DNA from: Komagataella phaffii GS115
Lineage: Eukaryota; Ascomycota; Pichiomycetes; Pichiales; Pichiaceae
Length of the DNA: 64,000 nucleotides
Direction of reading: 5' to 3'
Assembly (NCBI RefSeq): GCF_000027005.1
Contig: NC_012963.1
Coordinates: 930,001 to 994,000 of the forward strand
The notes beneath the pieces were generated by a model. That model was not told the origin of the DNA, did not search any database, and saw only the letters and a program-made list of their open reading frames with translations. Below, piece by piece: positions 38,101-48,297 of this stretch (position 1 is the first letter of the stretch; each line of letters opens with the position of its first letter). Both the position numbers and the translations under genes were made by a program.

Positions 38101-41100
38101 CTCTGAATGGCGAGCAAATTATCTGCTTTGACCAAGATATTGATTTGAACATCGCTGACGTTAAATTTGTTATTACAAGAAGGTCCATTCTAACACTACT
38201 GAACTACGCTCTGAATACGTTCACCGATGTCAATCCACCAGAAACTCCAGCCGATCAATTAAGACACAATGATGACACTGAACAAATGCTAGCACCTGAA
38301 ACAATAAACGTCCGAATCAAGATGGATAGCATAATCGCTGTTCTAAACGATGATGGGATCAAGCTTGCCACAACAAAGTTAAGTGAAGCTGATATTGGTA
38401 TTGTAGTCTTCCCCGAAAGGTTGAAGGTCAGCGCAAAAATTGGAGGACTTTCTTTATTCGACGAAGTTAATGAAGGTGTTTCTAGATCTTCAGTCTTAAG
38501 AAACTTGATAAGTTTTGAGGGTAATGACCTTGCCGAACTGGAGTATGAAACCTTTGATCCAGCTATAAACTCCAAAGAATACAGTGCTACATTGAAACTC
38601 CGTACGGGCTCGATGAAAATTGTTTTCGTAGAAGGTCCTTTCAACAACATAATAAAGTTCCTTAGTCAATTCCAGAGGATGAAGTACATCTACGATAATG
38701 CTAGGGATGCCGCATTGAACCAGGCAAGCAGTATCGACAATAGTACAAAAATACTATTTGATGTTCTTATTAAGGCTCCTACAGTTGTATTGCCGAAGGC
38801 GATAGATCCTACGAATGATCGTTTTGAGACAATTACTGCTTTCTTAGGAGAATTATACGCTTCCAATAAGTTTATCGAGGAGCGATCAAATGTTGTTCAA
38901 CTTATAGATCTAGGAATAAGATCTACTAAAGTGACCTCAAAGTTCTACACTAAAGATCAGAGAGAGCAATTGTTTGAGATCATAGATAAGCTTGAGCTTA
39001 AACTTCATCTGAACTATTGCGATGAATATATAAAAGAGAGACCAATATGTGTTGTGAACGGCGGATTAGAAGGAAGCGAGATGAATTTGACCGAGTTGCA
39101 ATGTCGCTATATCATGGAATTGATGGCTGTGATACCTAAGGTGTTTCAGTTCGATTCTGATTATGAAGATGAGAATTTTGAAGCACTGAGAAATGATGCT
39201 GAGAACATGAATAAGGAGATTAGAGGCACTAATGTGGAAAGAGTAGAGGAAGAACAACCTAAATCTGCGGAGAAAGAAGTTATACCATCTGATCATACTA
39301 AGTTGGATTTCACATTTGATGTCGCACAAATTGCCCTCACTATATATGATCATACTGATATGGTAACATCTTTGGATAAATCGTCTCTTTCCCAGATTTC
39401 TCTCAATGACACTCATCTGTTGTTCACTTTAAAAGAGAACAATGATTTTAGCTCTGAACTGCGAACAAGGTCGTTCATCGTTGAAGACTCTCGTGAAATT
39501 AAGGACAACAAGTTTACGAAGATATTGTCAACGGCCCAAGATAGTGATTATCAGTTCATGGCTTCAGCATTCTCTAAAGCAGGTAGCAAGAGTGCTACAT
39601 TGGCTATCGACAGTCCCAAAACGATTCTTGCTCTTGATTATCTAGTTGCCTTGAAATCTTTTGTTGATACTGGGTTTATTTCTAGCGCCAATCCTGCGCT
39701 TCAGAATGTTCAGTTATCAACAATGTCCAACGAATCACCTGAAGAGGAGGAATCTGAATCTGTCTCTGTTGAATCTCAAGATCAACTTGCTGTGAAGCAA
39801 GATGAAAATGAGGAAGCCTTCAAGTTCACTATTAATGTTGTTGATGTATCGGTTATACTGTTGGCAGATCCAAGTCTGGACACAACAGAAGCCATCGTGT
39901 TTAATGTTGAGCAAATGTTGTTCGATAGTCATCGTACCCAATCTTTGTCTTTGAAAAATATTGGTATGTTTTTGTGCAGGATGGATCAGTTTGATACCAA
40001 CAGATTGAGAATCTTGGATAACTTTTCAACCAGTTTGACGGTTGATGACCGTAATTCTAGTGAATTAAATCGGTTAACAAGCATCAAACTGCATATTGAC
40101 CCCCTTCTTTTGAGACTTTCCGTTCGTGATATCCGACTAGCAATTTCAATAGTTAACAAAGCAATTGATCTGATGGGACAGCAGGATAAAGAACCAGACA
40201 AGTCCACAACCGCACCTGGAGTTCAGTATATTTCTTTCACAAAAGAATTCAAGAGAAAACTATCTCAATACGCTCCGACTATCATCTCTACTATTTCTCA
40301 AACGTCAGTCCGTTCCTACAAAGTCAAGAATAAGGCACAAGTTGTTGTGAGAGATGAATCACTGGTTGCAAATTTTGAAGGTCTTCGATGTGTGTTGATA
40401 GGAGATGTTTATGAACTTCCTGTACTCGATATGAATGTCAAACCTTTCGACGTAGTTGCCAAGAACTGGTCGACAGACCTAGAGGCTTTTTCAAATTTGG
40501 AGTCATTTGTAAACATATTCAACTATTCGAGTTCAGCATGGGAACCTCTCATCGAGCCTTGGCCATTGGGCTTTCACGTTAAAAAGTCACGTAAATTAGC
40601 CAAAGGAGATTCCGACAAGTTTGTGGTGAATATTAGCTCCACGGATAAAGCCGAGATCACGATGACTTCTAGATCTCTTGCATTGCTGAACCAGGTAGCG
40701 ACTTTTTTGACTGATGATATACCTCTGCAACCTCGAGGTGAGAACAGCCCTTACAGAATACTCAACCATACAGGCTATAACATTAAAGTTTGGATTGAAG
40801 GGTCTGAATCGAACAGACTCACCTCTATTGCCAATGGAGATGAGGTTTCTTGGGTATTTGAAGACTGGAGAACATTGCGTGAATCTCTTTCAGTTGATAG
40901 CATGAAAGGGTTCATTGGAATTGAGCTGGAAGATTCCCCGTATGAAAAGCTGCAGCAAGTTTCGTTACAAACTATAGGAGAAGAAATATTCACATTACAG
41001 CCAGCAAGAGGTAATTTTCACAATCGTTTAGTTGTAACGATCACCCTTGGGGAAGATAGCGTGAAGCATGTTGTAATTCGGTCCACAGTTAAAGTCACGA

Positions 41101-44100
41101 ATACTACTCAAGTAAAAATCCGTATCGGTCTTAACTCTGACCCGAAGTCAAGTGTTCCTCAGAAGAGCTTCACAATCAATCCTGATGAAACTTATGCTAT
41201 CCCGATTGATAATGTCCTAAATGATTCTATTTTTGTTAAACCAGAAGGGTTAGACTCATCGTTTGGTTGGTCAAGCAATAGCACGACGTGGAAGACATTG
41301 AGGAATGAGACTGTATCTTTTGCTTGCACTGAAGAGGAAGGAAAAGAAAGAGCAAACTTTTATTTCCAAGCTTATGCTATTGTAAACGAAAACTATGCTT
41401 TAGCAAAAGTTTATCCTCAAATGGAAATTGTTATTTCGCCACCATTGGAGCTTATTAACTTACTACCCTATGACTTATCTTATAGAATTTACGACAAGAG
41501 CTCAAAGAAAGATTGGAGAAATTTTTTGAAACAAGGCAACTCTAGCGCTGTACATGTTGTCAAGTTGGATCACTTTTTGCTTTTGAGTTTGAAACCATTA
41601 GATTGCGGTATAGACAAGTCTGATTTCTGTATCATCAATTCACCAAAAAACAGTGACTTCAAACCGGAAACCAGAGTAACGACCAGAGGTACAGACGGAC
41701 AAAGGCTTCACTTAAACTTGCACTATTCAAAGATTCACAGTGATTATGCAGGGGTAAAGATAACTATATTTTCGCCTTACGTGGTGTTGAATCGAACCAG
41801 TGAAGATCTGTTTTTGAGTGAGGGCTATAATACTATGAAGTCTTTTGTTAGCGATTCTCAAACTGATAAGCATAGATTGGTAAAGAAGGCTTTACCAAAA
41901 ATGTTCTCTTTTGATAGAGACAACTGGAATGGCAATAGAGCTACAATACGACTTTCAGATTCTGAAGTCAGTAGAAAGGTTGGCCTTGACACAGTGGGCC
42001 AATCTGTTAACGTTGATGTTCCATGTAATACGCGAGGATATGAAAAGAATCTCAGTGTGACCATTGGAGAAGGTTCAGGAAAGTATTGGCTTAGCAAAGT
42101 AGTTACAGTTGCACCGAGATATATTTTCACAAACAAAATTGAGAGTACAGTCATCCTTCAGGAATATGGTACTGGAAAACAGTTGAAAGTGAGACCAGGA
42201 TCTTCGATTCCTCTCTATAATCTAAGAACAGGACGTAAGAAACAGCTCACGCTAGGACTTGACGACGGAAGTACTCAATTGTCCTCACCTTTTAATATCA
42301 ACGACATTGGTGAAATTTATCTTAAAATTCTGAAACACAACAATGATTACATTCTCACCAAGATCAATATTTTACTGGAAAACGGATCTCTGTTCATAAC
42401 AATCATAGATGCTAATGGTAAATGGCCATTTTCGATGAGGAACTTCAGTGATTCAGAGTTCATATTCTACCAGAGTAACCCTATGATCAATGAAGAGGGG
42501 ATTCTGGAAGACCCAAGCTACCGATTCAAACCAATATACTACAGGCTGCCACCAAAGAGTGTTATGCCTTACACTTGGGACTATCCAGCAGGTTCAATGA
42601 AGGAATTGATTATCCGCTCACACAATGCTGAGAGACATGTGCAATTACAAGAGATAGGAAGCTTGAAACCCATGGTATTACCTGCTACTAGCACCGAAGA
42701 AAAGTCCATTGTTGACTTGAATGTAGTTGCCGATGGTCCAACACAATCGTTAGTGATTTCCAATTATGATTCATCGAAGAGTATGTACAAGCTGCATTCC
42801 AAATCAGAATCTAGCACTACGGTCGCTGATAAGTTTGAAACAATTGACTCAGAAAACGACTACTTTTTTCAACTTATTGTCAACTTGGAAGGTGCAGGCT
42901 TTTCTTTTATCAATAACAGGCAGCAAGAGTTATGCTACTTGACCTTAAGATCGTTGGAAGTACGCTATAACGAATCTGATATCTATCAAAATTTGAGTTT
43001 CAAGTTGAAATGGTTTCAACTCGATAACCAACTTTATGGAGGGATATATCCAATTGTGTTATATCCTAGTGTGTTGCCTAACTCCAACAAAGACATCAAT
43101 AATCATCCCGCTTGGTCAGCCTCCATATCAAAAGTCAAGGATGAGTCGCACGGTGTTACGTTAATCAAATATGCTACCATATTATTGCAAGAGTTTACGC
43201 TTGAGATCGACGAAGATTTCTTGTTTGCGGTTTTGGATGCCCTTAAGGTGCCTGGTAAAGCTAAAGTTGAAGATAAACTATGTGATAATGATTTGGATTT
43301 GCCAACATTGGATAAGAATGTTTCTGATAGCGATATTTATTTTGAAGCTCTTCATTTCCAGCCAATGCAAATGAACTTGTCTTTCGTTCGTACGGAGCAT
43401 ATCAATGCTGACGAGGTTAGCAACTCAGACAATGCCTTGTCGTTTTTCCTGAATATTTTAACCATGGCCATAGGAAACATCAACTATGCTCCAGTGAGGC
43501 TTAATGCCCTTCTGATTGAAAATGTTCGTGTGCCAGTTCCATTGTTGTTGCAGCTTATCCAGACCCATTATGGCCAAGCATTCTTGTACCAGGTGTACAA
43601 GATTCTAGGATCCGCTGATTTCCTGGGTAATCCAGTTGGTTTGTTCAATAACCTAAGTTCTGGATTCTTGGATATATTTTACGAACCTTACATGGGCTTT
43701 GTTATGAATGACCGACCACAGGAGCTTGGAATAGGATTAGCAAAAGGAAGTTTGAGTTTTGTCAAAAAATCTGTATTTGGACTAAGCGATAGCTTTGCGA
43801 AATTTACTGGTTCTATGGCTAAAGGGCTTACAGCTGCCACTCTTGACACATCTTTTCAAGAGCGACGTCGTCTTAATCAAAGGAGGAACAAAAGCAAACA
43901 TGGGTTCCTTGGTTTTTCAGCAGGTGCATCTTCTTTGTTTGAGAGTGTATCTAGTGGTATTACTGGCCTTACAGATGCACCATCTCAAGGCGCTGCGACA
44001 GACGGTGCTTCTGGATTCCTCAAAGGAATTGGAAAGGGTCTTATAGGGTTACCAACGAAGACTGCCATTGGATTTTTTGACCTTGCTTCCAACGTTGGTG

Positions 44101-44564
44101 AGGGTATTAGAAGCACAACAACGGCTTTCGATGGTGAAGGCATAGAGAAGGTGAGGTTACCTAGGTTTGTCGCTCAGAACTCTCCTATCAGTCCTTACTC
44201 CGAACGCGATGCCCAGGGTCAATTTTGGCTTAAATCAGCTAATGGAGGTCAATTTTTCAACGATAAATATCTAACCCATGCAGTTCTACCCGGAGGAGAA
44301 TATGTTGTCGTAATTTCCTATACACACATTATCCTGGTTTCGATAGCAGATCTTTCTGTTTCTCGAAGCATTGAAATGAAGCAGATTAAGTCCATCTTAG
44401 TCGACAGCACAGGGTTGCAAATCAAATTAACAGAAAGGGATTCCAAATCCGAAGCTACCGAAATGTTCATACCTCTTCCTGAACAGAAAACTAGAAGGGA
44501 AGTTTATCAGAAATTATCAATTGCTGTACAAGACTTTAACAAGAGATGTCAAGTTATTTTATGA
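35178..44564 (+). CDS. VPS13: Lipid-transfer bridge protein Vps13
   Basis: A giant rod-shaped protein with a hydrophobic groove that carries phospholipids between membranes at contact sites (vacuole-mitochondrion, nucleus-vacuole, endosome, prospore membrane). The 3128 residues compare with 3144 in baker's yeast. The chorein domain opens the protein (MLESLAANILNRFIGAYIENFD, then LNIGIWSGDVKLRDLRLRKE). A long repeating-groove region follows. The Vps13 adaptor-binding region lies around residues 1850-2350 (for example PYRILNHTGYNIKVWIEG, PRYIFTNKIES), then the DUF1162/ATG2-C-type segment (GNPVGLFNNLSSGFLDIFYEP, GIGLAKGSLSFVKKSVFGLSD), and a C-terminal PH-like domain. No frame break over 9.4 kb. 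Its last codons overlap the FMT1 stop codon on the opposite strand. Confidence 0.97.
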   Translation: MLESLAANILNRFIGAYIENFDNNKLNIGIWSGDVKLRDLRLRKESLDELRLPIDVQFGHLGELTLQIPWSNLKSKPVKIVIDSVYLLATPNDPSKFDPEEQERRAQKLKQDKLDQLEMLANSKPMKSDEDERELDQQGIEKNESFVESLLTKITDNVQVTIKNIHVRYEDFDVFTNRPYSVGFTLGELSAVSTDSNWVPNFISSITLYTHKLLTLDSFALYWNTETTSISDPDPEVLLGRFKESLDNRSDHQYILEPVSGLGHVTLNKVGTTETAPHVALKLFFEEFGVNLDGDQYRDFLWTASQYHLYLKTRKFRKLRPKCTVKEDPLKWMQYTAKCILQEVHEKNRKWSWKYFESRRDQRKLYIKLWKEKLEGKQLIDDKLEQFEKLEYELSYPDIRFYRSLARREFRKEKATSPSNTLSNQTEKNTSGGWLSMIWGPSKKDTQVDESKDQLELTEEQRKELYDVIDFDEKQAITEAVEIPKDRVKLEVSSVLQKGFLAIKRTQTSKNLCEVVFEGCYSEFFQRPDSFLARFQLDELRVEDGTENTLYKHIVNVKPLGDPEVVAHTPEGKREPFFQLAFENNPLDGSADSSLTARMKSMTIFHNPKLIEDVARFFTPPKIHLETVGAIINAAESTLEDFTMQTRIGLQYALEEHKTINLKLNMQSPLIIIPLDPSSWKSPVAVLDAGHISVTSDLVDPSKYQEVTDKVSKQYDDNDWKTLKDLMYDKFTLKIQDAQVLVGQNIKSTISQLHGNSSNVSATILDNLNMNFSLGVSIAQSVISLPRFKIGGDVPRFRVALNNFQYKVIMQLLENAIPDLDNISEDAETTKENGFSVANNNESTEKFSYEVPDDVSSAGSDDKPTVSTQKLFVFNFTLDTIEVSLLRCDDASTFVSETLIRIIGKKVQLDLFKTSKQLHVDLSLLDINVEDFIEQSGENEFKYLLSSDNFEEHEVVNKRGNLFTLSYDKTQRIVPLNGEQIICFDQDIDLNIADVKFVITRRSILTLLNYALNTFTDVNPPETPADQLRHNDDTEQMLAPETINVRIKMDSIIAVLNDDGIKLATTKLSEADIGIVVFPERLKVSAKIGGLSLFDEVNEGVSRSSVLRNLISFEGNDLAELEYETFDPAINSKEYSATLKLRTGSMKIVFVEGPFNNIIKFLSQFQRMKYIYDNARDAALNQASSIDNSTKILFDVLIKAPTVVLPKAIDPTNDRFETITAFLGELYASNKFIEERSNVVQLIDLGIRSTKVTSKFYTKDQREQLFEIIDKLELKLHLNYCDEYIKERPICVVNGGLEGSEMNLTELQCRYIMELMAVIPKVFQFDSDYEDENFEALRNDAENMNKEIRGTNVERVEEEQPKSAEKEVIPSDHTKLDFTFDVAQIALTIYDHTDMVTSLDKSSLSQISLNDTHLLFTLKENNDFSSELRTRSFIVEDSREIKDNKFTKILSTAQDSDYQFMASAFSKAGSKSATLAIDSPKTILALDYLVALKSFVDTGFISSANPALQNVQLSTMSNESPEEEESESVSVESQDQLAVKQDENEEAFKFTINVVDVSVILLADPSLDTTEAIVFNVEQMLFDSHRTQSLSLKNIGMFLCRMDQFDTNRLRILDNFSTSLTVDDRNSSELNRLTSIKLHIDPLLLRLSVRDIRLAISIVNKAIDLMGQQDKEPDKSTTAPGVQYISFTKEFKRKLSQYAPTIISTISQTSVRSYKVKNKAQVVVRDESLVANFEGLRCVLIGDVYELPVLDMNVKPFDVVAKNWSTDLEAFSNLESFVNIFNYSSSAWEPLIEPWPLGFHVKKSRKLAKGDSDKFVVNISSTDKAEITMTSRSLALLNQVATFLTDDIPLQPRGENSPYRILNHTGYNIKVWIEGSESNRLTSIANGDEVSWVFEDWRTLRESLSVDSMKGFIGIELEDSPYEKLQQVSLQTIGEEIFTLQPARGNFHNRLVVTITLGEDSVKHVVIRSTVKVTNTTQVKIRIGLNSDPKSSVPQKSFTINPDETYAIPIDNVLNDSIFVKPEGLDSSFGWSSNSTTWKTLRNETVSFACTEEEGKERANFYFQAYAIVNENYALAKVYPQMEIVISPPLELINLLPYDLSYRIYDKSSKKDWRNFLKQGNSSAVHVVKLDHFLLLSLKPLDCGIDKSDFCIINSPKNSDFKPETRVTTRGTDGQRLHLNLHYSKIHSDYAGVKITIFSPYVVLNRTSEDLFLSEGYNTMKSFVSDSQTDKHRLVKKALPKMFSFDRDNWNGNRATIRLSDSEVSRKVGLDTVGQSVNVDVPCNTRGYEKNLSVTIGEGSGKYWLSKVVTVAPRYIFTNKIESTVILQEYGTGKQLKVRPGSSIPLYNLRTGRKKQLTLGLDDGSTQLSSPFNINDIGEIYLKILKHNNDYILTKINILLENGSLFITIIDANGKWPFSMRNFSDSEFIFYQSNPMINEEGILEDPSYRFKPIYYRLPPKSVMPYTWDYPAGSMKELIIRSHNAERHVQLQEIGSLKPMVLPATSTEEKSIVDLNVVADGPTQSLVISNYDSSKSMYKLHSKSESSTTVADKFETIDSENDYFFQLIVNLEGAGFSFINNRQQELCYLTLRSLEVRYNESDIYQNLSFKLKWFQLDNQLYGGIYPIVLYPSVLPNSNKDINNHPAWSASISKVKDESHGVTLIKYATILLQEFTLEIDEDFLFAVLDALKVPGKAKVEDKLCDNDLDLPTLDKNVSDSDIYFEALHFQPMQMNLSFVRTEHINADEVSNSDNALSFFLNILTMAIGNINYAPVRLNALLIENVRVPVPLLLQLIQTHYGQAFLYQVYKILGSADFLGNPVGLFNNLSSGFLDIFYEPYMGFVMNDRPQELGIGLAKGSLSFVKKSVFGLSDSFAKFTGSMAKGLTAATLDTSFQERRRLNQRRNKSKHGFLGFSAGASSLFESVSSGITGLTDAPSQGAATDGASGFLKGIGKGLIGLPTKTAIGFFDLASNVGEGIRSTTTAFDGEGIEKVRLPRFVAQNSPISPYSERDAQGQFWLKSANGGQFFNDKYLTHAVLPGGEYVVVISYTHIILVSIADLSVSRSIEMKQIKSILVDSTGLQIKLTERDSKSEATEMFIPLPEQKTRREVYQKLSIAVQDFNKRCQVIL

Positions 44565-45671
44565 GTCGTTAAATAGAAATACATGCACTGAATCGCCAGT
44601 TCTTTTCGGTAAACTAGCCATGAAAGAGTTTGAGTCCTGACTTCCAAATCCTTGAAACTTTAGAGATTTTACCTTGATATATCCGTCAAGACTTTTAATA
44701 ATGAGACCGTCCTCTACCGAAGTAAACATTCCTGGAGTTGTCAATTCCGCTGATAGATTGGATGATATATCTGCTATTGGGGAGATTTTATCTAGGATGA
44801 CCCTTTTCAAGCCGGTGAAAGGGGGTTTCTTGACTACATGACAATGCTTGAAGGTATAAAGTGGGCCCAAAGCGTTAAACCGTCTGATAATCTCTGTTGT
44901 AGAGAGCACATTCCAATTTATCTGATACAGAGAGGGCGATGGCTTTGGTGCATAACTGTATTCATTTGAGGTTTCTACGGGTTCAGGAAGAATTAAATTA
45001 TCAAAAGTGAACTTCACAACGTCACTTAGTAGCGGGCCGCCTAGATCAGCAAGTTTAAGCCCTAAAGATTCGGTTGTTTCTGAATCAGGACGGTAATCGT
45101 GACAGACTTCTTGTTTTAGTACAGATCCTTTATCAAAAGTGGTAGGATGCAAAGCCTGAACGGTGACGCCAGTGACACTGTCACCATTTAAAATAGTATG
45201 CTGTAGTGGTGCAGGTCCTGAGTATTTCGGTAGTAGAGACGGATGGACATTAAGCCCCCCATATCTGAGGCTTTTGAGAAATGTCTGTGGTATTAATTTG
45301 CCATAGGAAACAGCAATTGCCAGGTCATAGCTATTAGCGGAAAGACTTTCAATTTCCGAGTTCTTCTCCGCTCTCAAAATGTTCAATTGTTTCAATTTAG
45401 CATAGCTGACTATTGGGGTTTCCAGGATCTGTTTATTACCTCTACCACCCCGTTTGGAATGCTTAGCAATCAAGTCCAGTGTTCCAATATGATGCTGTTT
45501 GAAGCTCAAGTTCATCAGATGATCTAAGCATCTGATACTGAAAAAGTCTGAGCCAAAATAGGCCACTTTGAGTCCAACCATGGAACGTAAAAGAGCTTTG
45601 GGTATAGGGACGAGGGAATCTGGAGAAGAAAATTGAAGAAAACCACAAACGTAGTGTTGCATCCCCGACAT
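44559..45671 (-). CDS. FMT1: Mitochondrial methionyl-tRNA formyltransferase
   Basis: Formylates the methionine on initiator tRNA for mitochondrial translation, using 10-formyl-tetrahydrofolate. The formyltransferase fold begins LKVAYFGSDFFSIRCLDHL. The catalytic signature is GLNVHPSLLPKYSGPAPLQHTILNGDSVTGVT (Asn, His and later Asp in FDKGSVL), and PSPSLYQINW opens the C-terminal domain. ATG at 45671 (370 residues) gives a 30-residue N-terminal extension with few acids, suitable for mitochondrial import; a longer frame begins only at GTG. The TAA stop lies inside the last Leu codon of VPS13, a six-base tail-to-tail overlap. The 5' end faces the MFS transporter gene across 130 bases. Confidence 0.93.
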   Translation of the reverse strand: MSGMQHYVCGFLQFSSPDSLVPIPKALLRSMVGLKVAYFGSDFFSIRCLDHLMNLSFKQHHIGTLDLIAKHSKRGGRGNKQILETPIVSYAKLKQLNILRAEKNSEIESLSANSYDLAIAVSYGKLIPQTFLKSLRYGGLNVHPSLLPKYSGPAPLQHTILNGDSVTGVTVQALHPTTFDKGSVLKQEVCHDYRPDSETTESLGLKLADLGGPLLSDVVKFTFDNLILPEPVETSNEYSYAPKPSPSLYQINWNVLSTTEIIRRFNALGPLYTFKHCHVVKKPPFTGLKRVILDKISPIADISSNLSAELTTPGMFTSVEDGLIIKSLDGYIKVKSLKFQGFGSQDSNSFMASLPKRTGDSVHVFLFNDS

Positions 45672-45801
45672 CTGAAAACCGGATCTAGCATTCACTCATG
45701 CAAAAAGCCGTTACCTTATTATGCGTTTCTCCCCTTTTCACTTCATCACGTAAACCGGGGGGAGAAAGTCTCCCAGTTGTTTTCTAACCTCAAAAATAAA
45801 A

Positions 45802-47469
45802 ATGAAGGCAATAACACGGGTGTTTCTCATGGTGGCTGTCACGGTGATTAATATCAATTGCGGAACCCTGTATCTTTACTCGGCGTATAGCCCTCAATTG
45901 GCCCAAAGATTAGGCTATACAACACGAAATGCCTCTAACATTGCCACAGCTGGTCAGCAAGGAGTTCTTTTTTCGGCACCTCTAGTAGGACTGATCATCG
46001 ATAAATATGGCTACACGCCAGCGATGATACTGGGATCAATTATGAGTTTTTCAGCATATTTCCTACTCAAGATTCAGTTCGACCATGAGACATCAAGCGT
46101 GTGGAGATCTTCCATGTACCTCTGTTCAGTTGGAATTGGATCCACATTCGTTAATAGTGCTACCCTCAAATGTAGTATGTCCATTTTCCCCAACATGAAA
46201 GGTTTGGCATCGTCGTTGCCTCTGGCAATGTATGGAGCCAGCGCTACATTTTTCTCTCTGGTTGGGGCTACGTTCTTCCCGGGAGATACGTCAGCATTTT
46301 TAGGGTTTATTGCCTGGGCAGGTCTTGTGATTAGTTCTCTGTGCGTTCCGATCGTTTGTTACTATGATTTTTCACTGATGAAGAGTAAAAACAAAAAGTT
46401 TGAAGAACAGGACAATGAGGACGAAGCTAATGTTCAGCTAATGAGCCCGACATTCGCAAGCCATGACATAGAGCTGACTCATTTCCAAAGCGATGTAATG
46501 ATTAGCCCTCGTCATTCAAGACCTGTTTCACCGTTTGAAGTGGAGATGGACCATCCCTCCGACACACCTAAATGGACACTTACCAGTAAGTCGGTCGAGT
46601 CACCAGAGATGAATATCAGACAATTAATAAAACGGCCAGAATTCTGGATGTTATTTGCGGTGCTTGGCTTCCTAGCAGGCTTGGGCCAGATGTACATTTA
46701 TTCTTGTGGTTACATGGTTAAAGCATTAACCGGAGGATCAGAGGACATACTTTCAATTGCAGACTTTTCAAAAGGAATCGACAAATTCCCTTTAAAGGTG
46801 GAAAAGTATTTACAAACACAGCAACAACTGCAAGTTAGTGTTATTTCTATATCTTCTACTTTAGGCAGGTTGAGCAGTGGAGTAGTTGGAGATTTGACCA
46901 TCAAGAAGTTTAAAATCCAAAGGACTTGGTTTCTATTTGTTCCTACTATCATCATATTTGCCACGCAGATCATGGGGCTTATCGCCTCTTCCTTAAAGAG
47001 TCTCTTGGCGATATCAATGTTACTTGGATTCGGGTATGGATTCACCTATTCGACGTACCCCGCAATTGTTTGCGATCTATATGGATTGAACAATTTTTCC
47101 ATGAATTGGGGAGTGTTCATGCTATCAGCAATGCTGCCCAATATGCTATTGAATCACCTATTTGGATCAGTTTACGACAAACATATCAAACCACTGAATC
47201 TTGACTACTTGAAGGGGAGAATTGATGATAAGACGATGGAAGAACTTGTGGAATTTTTGCAGAAAAAGCCAATGAACGTATGCGACGATAAGGTAGACTG
47301 TTATCGAGAAGCTTTCGGTTGGACAGCAGTGATTAGCTTTGTGATTATACAGCTCGTAGTCTACATCAACATTAGAGGAAAGAAAATGAGGGGACTAATA
47401 AAAGTTGGAGGGAGATTGGGCGGGAACTCTCGCGATTCCTCGTCTGTGGACGGGGAAAGAGAAACATAG
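45802..47469 (+). CDS. MFS transporter, nodulin-like/monocarboxylate-type family
   Basis: 555 residues with about twelve membrane segments in two halves, split by a long polar loop (about 195-275, rich in Asp, Glu and Ser). The first helices (VININCGTLYLYSAYSPQLAQRLGY, then GVLFSAPLVGLIIDKYGYTPAMILG) match the nodulin-like MFS group (PF06813), which in baker's yeast includes Mch1 and YMR155W. The loop after helix 2 has the MFS motif D.YG. The second half shows SSTLGRLSSGVVGDLTIKKF, the cognate of the A motif. Substrate is unknown; I would not assign carboxylate transport from sequence alone. The C-terminal tail is basic and Ser/Gly-rich. The next gene begins only 45 bases downstream on the same strand. 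Confidence 0.8.
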   Translation: MKAITRVFLMVAVTVININCGTLYLYSAYSPQLAQRLGYTTRNASNIATAGQQGVLFSAPLVGLIIDKYGYTPAMILGSIMSFSAYFLLKIQFDHETSSVWRSSMYLCSVGIGSTFVNSATLKCSMSIFPNMKGLASSLPLAMYGASATFFSLVGATFFPGDTSAFLGFIAWAGLVISSLCVPIVCYYDFSLMKSKNKKFEEQDNEDEANVQLMSPTFASHDIELTHFQSDVMISPRHSRPVSPFEVEMDHPSDTPKWTLTSKSVESPEMNIRQLIKRPEFWMLFAVLGFLAGLGQMYIYSCGYMVKALTGGSEDILSIADFSKGIDKFPLKVEKYLQTQQQLQVSVISISSTLGRLSSGVVGDLTIKKFKIQRTWFLFVPTIIIFATQIMGLIASSLKSLLAISMLLGFGYGFTYSTYPAIVCDLYGLNNFSMNWGVFMLSAMLPNMLLNHLFGSVYDKHIKPLNLDYLKGRIDDKTMEELVEFLQKKPMNVCDDKVDCYREAFGWTAVISFVIIQLVVYINIRGKKMRGLIKVGGRLGGNSRDSSSVDGERET

Positions 47470-47514
47470 AAGACTAAATAATGAACAGTAATAGACACAC
47501 TAGAGGTCCCTTAC

Positions 47515-48297
47515 ATGGCTACGGAAGAACAACTTAAGAGGAGGAGGGAAAGATTTTCTAAGGAATCAAATAAACCGTCTTCTTATGGATTGGTGAGCCG
47601 TGGGGATGATCTACGGTTGAAAGACGAGCAAGAACGAAAGAAGCTTTTTAGCCATATAAAGAAGCTCTGTGGTGAGAAGAGCCCCCCAAGGGATGAAATT
47701 TTGCTTGGTTTGAGGAAATTAAGGGAAGCAATACTTGACAAGCCAATTGTTGATAACGAAGCAAATGAAATCTACGTATTCTCCATCCAAGAATCAGTCA
47801 AGTTTGGCCACTACCAAACGTACCTGCCCTTGCTATTAAATGTACTAAAGGGATTGAAGCTGGATAGTGACCAATTAGGGGAGTTCAGCTCTTATTTGGT
47901 GCTACATTTGTCCCATTTCAATCAAGAATACCAAAAGGCTATTAGAGTCTACTTTGAATACAGAGATCAATTGCCTATCAACTCCTACGGGAGAGAACAA
48001 CTAAACCACAGCTTCGAGCTTGTCAAGCTGCTGATACTTCAAAAGTATGACCGATGGTTCAGATATTACCACGAATGCCAGTATAACCCTAAACTTTCCA
48101 TACAGCTGTTGTTTTTAAAAATGGGGTACCACCAGGTGGTAGCGCATGCAATTAATACCTTCAACAGATCATATTTCATTTTACCCACCCAATACCTACA
48201 AGACTACTTCCAAACAGACCTTAATGAACTCATCAAAGACTCTTCATGGAAGGTCCAAAACGATAGCATAGTGATTAGAGAGAGACACAGACAATAA
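47515..48297 (+). CDS. PCI / CSN8-PSMD8-eIF3k-like protein, unassigned
   Basis: A 260-residue, nearly all-helical protein. It starts with a basic stretch (LKRRRERFSKES), then helical hairpins, with LLILQKYDRWFRYYHECQYNP in the middle and a C-terminal winged-helix-like end (LIKDSSWKVQNDSIVIRERHRQ). This order (helical repeats, then a short winged helix with an SSW..... beta hairpin) is that of the SAC3/GANP and CSN8/PSMD8/eIF3k group. A nuclear mRNA-export or proteasome-lid-type scaffold role is possible, but I cannot name an orthologue. The 45-base spacing to the upstream transporter gene is very tight for a yeast promoter, so its promoter must overlap that gene's 3' end. Confidence 0.6.
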   Translation: MATEEQLKRRRERFSKESNKPSSYGLVSRGDDLRLKDEQERKKLFSHIKKLCGEKSPPRDEILLGLRKLREAILDKPIVDNEANEIYVFSIQESVKFGHYQTYLPLLLNVLKGLKLDSDQLGEFSSYLVLHLSHFNQEYQKAIRVYFEYRDQLPINSYGREQLNHSFELVKLLILQKYDRWFRYYHECQYNPKLSIQLLFLKMGYHQVVAHAINTFNRSYFILPTQYLQDYFQTDLNELIKDSSWKVQNDSIVIRERHRQ

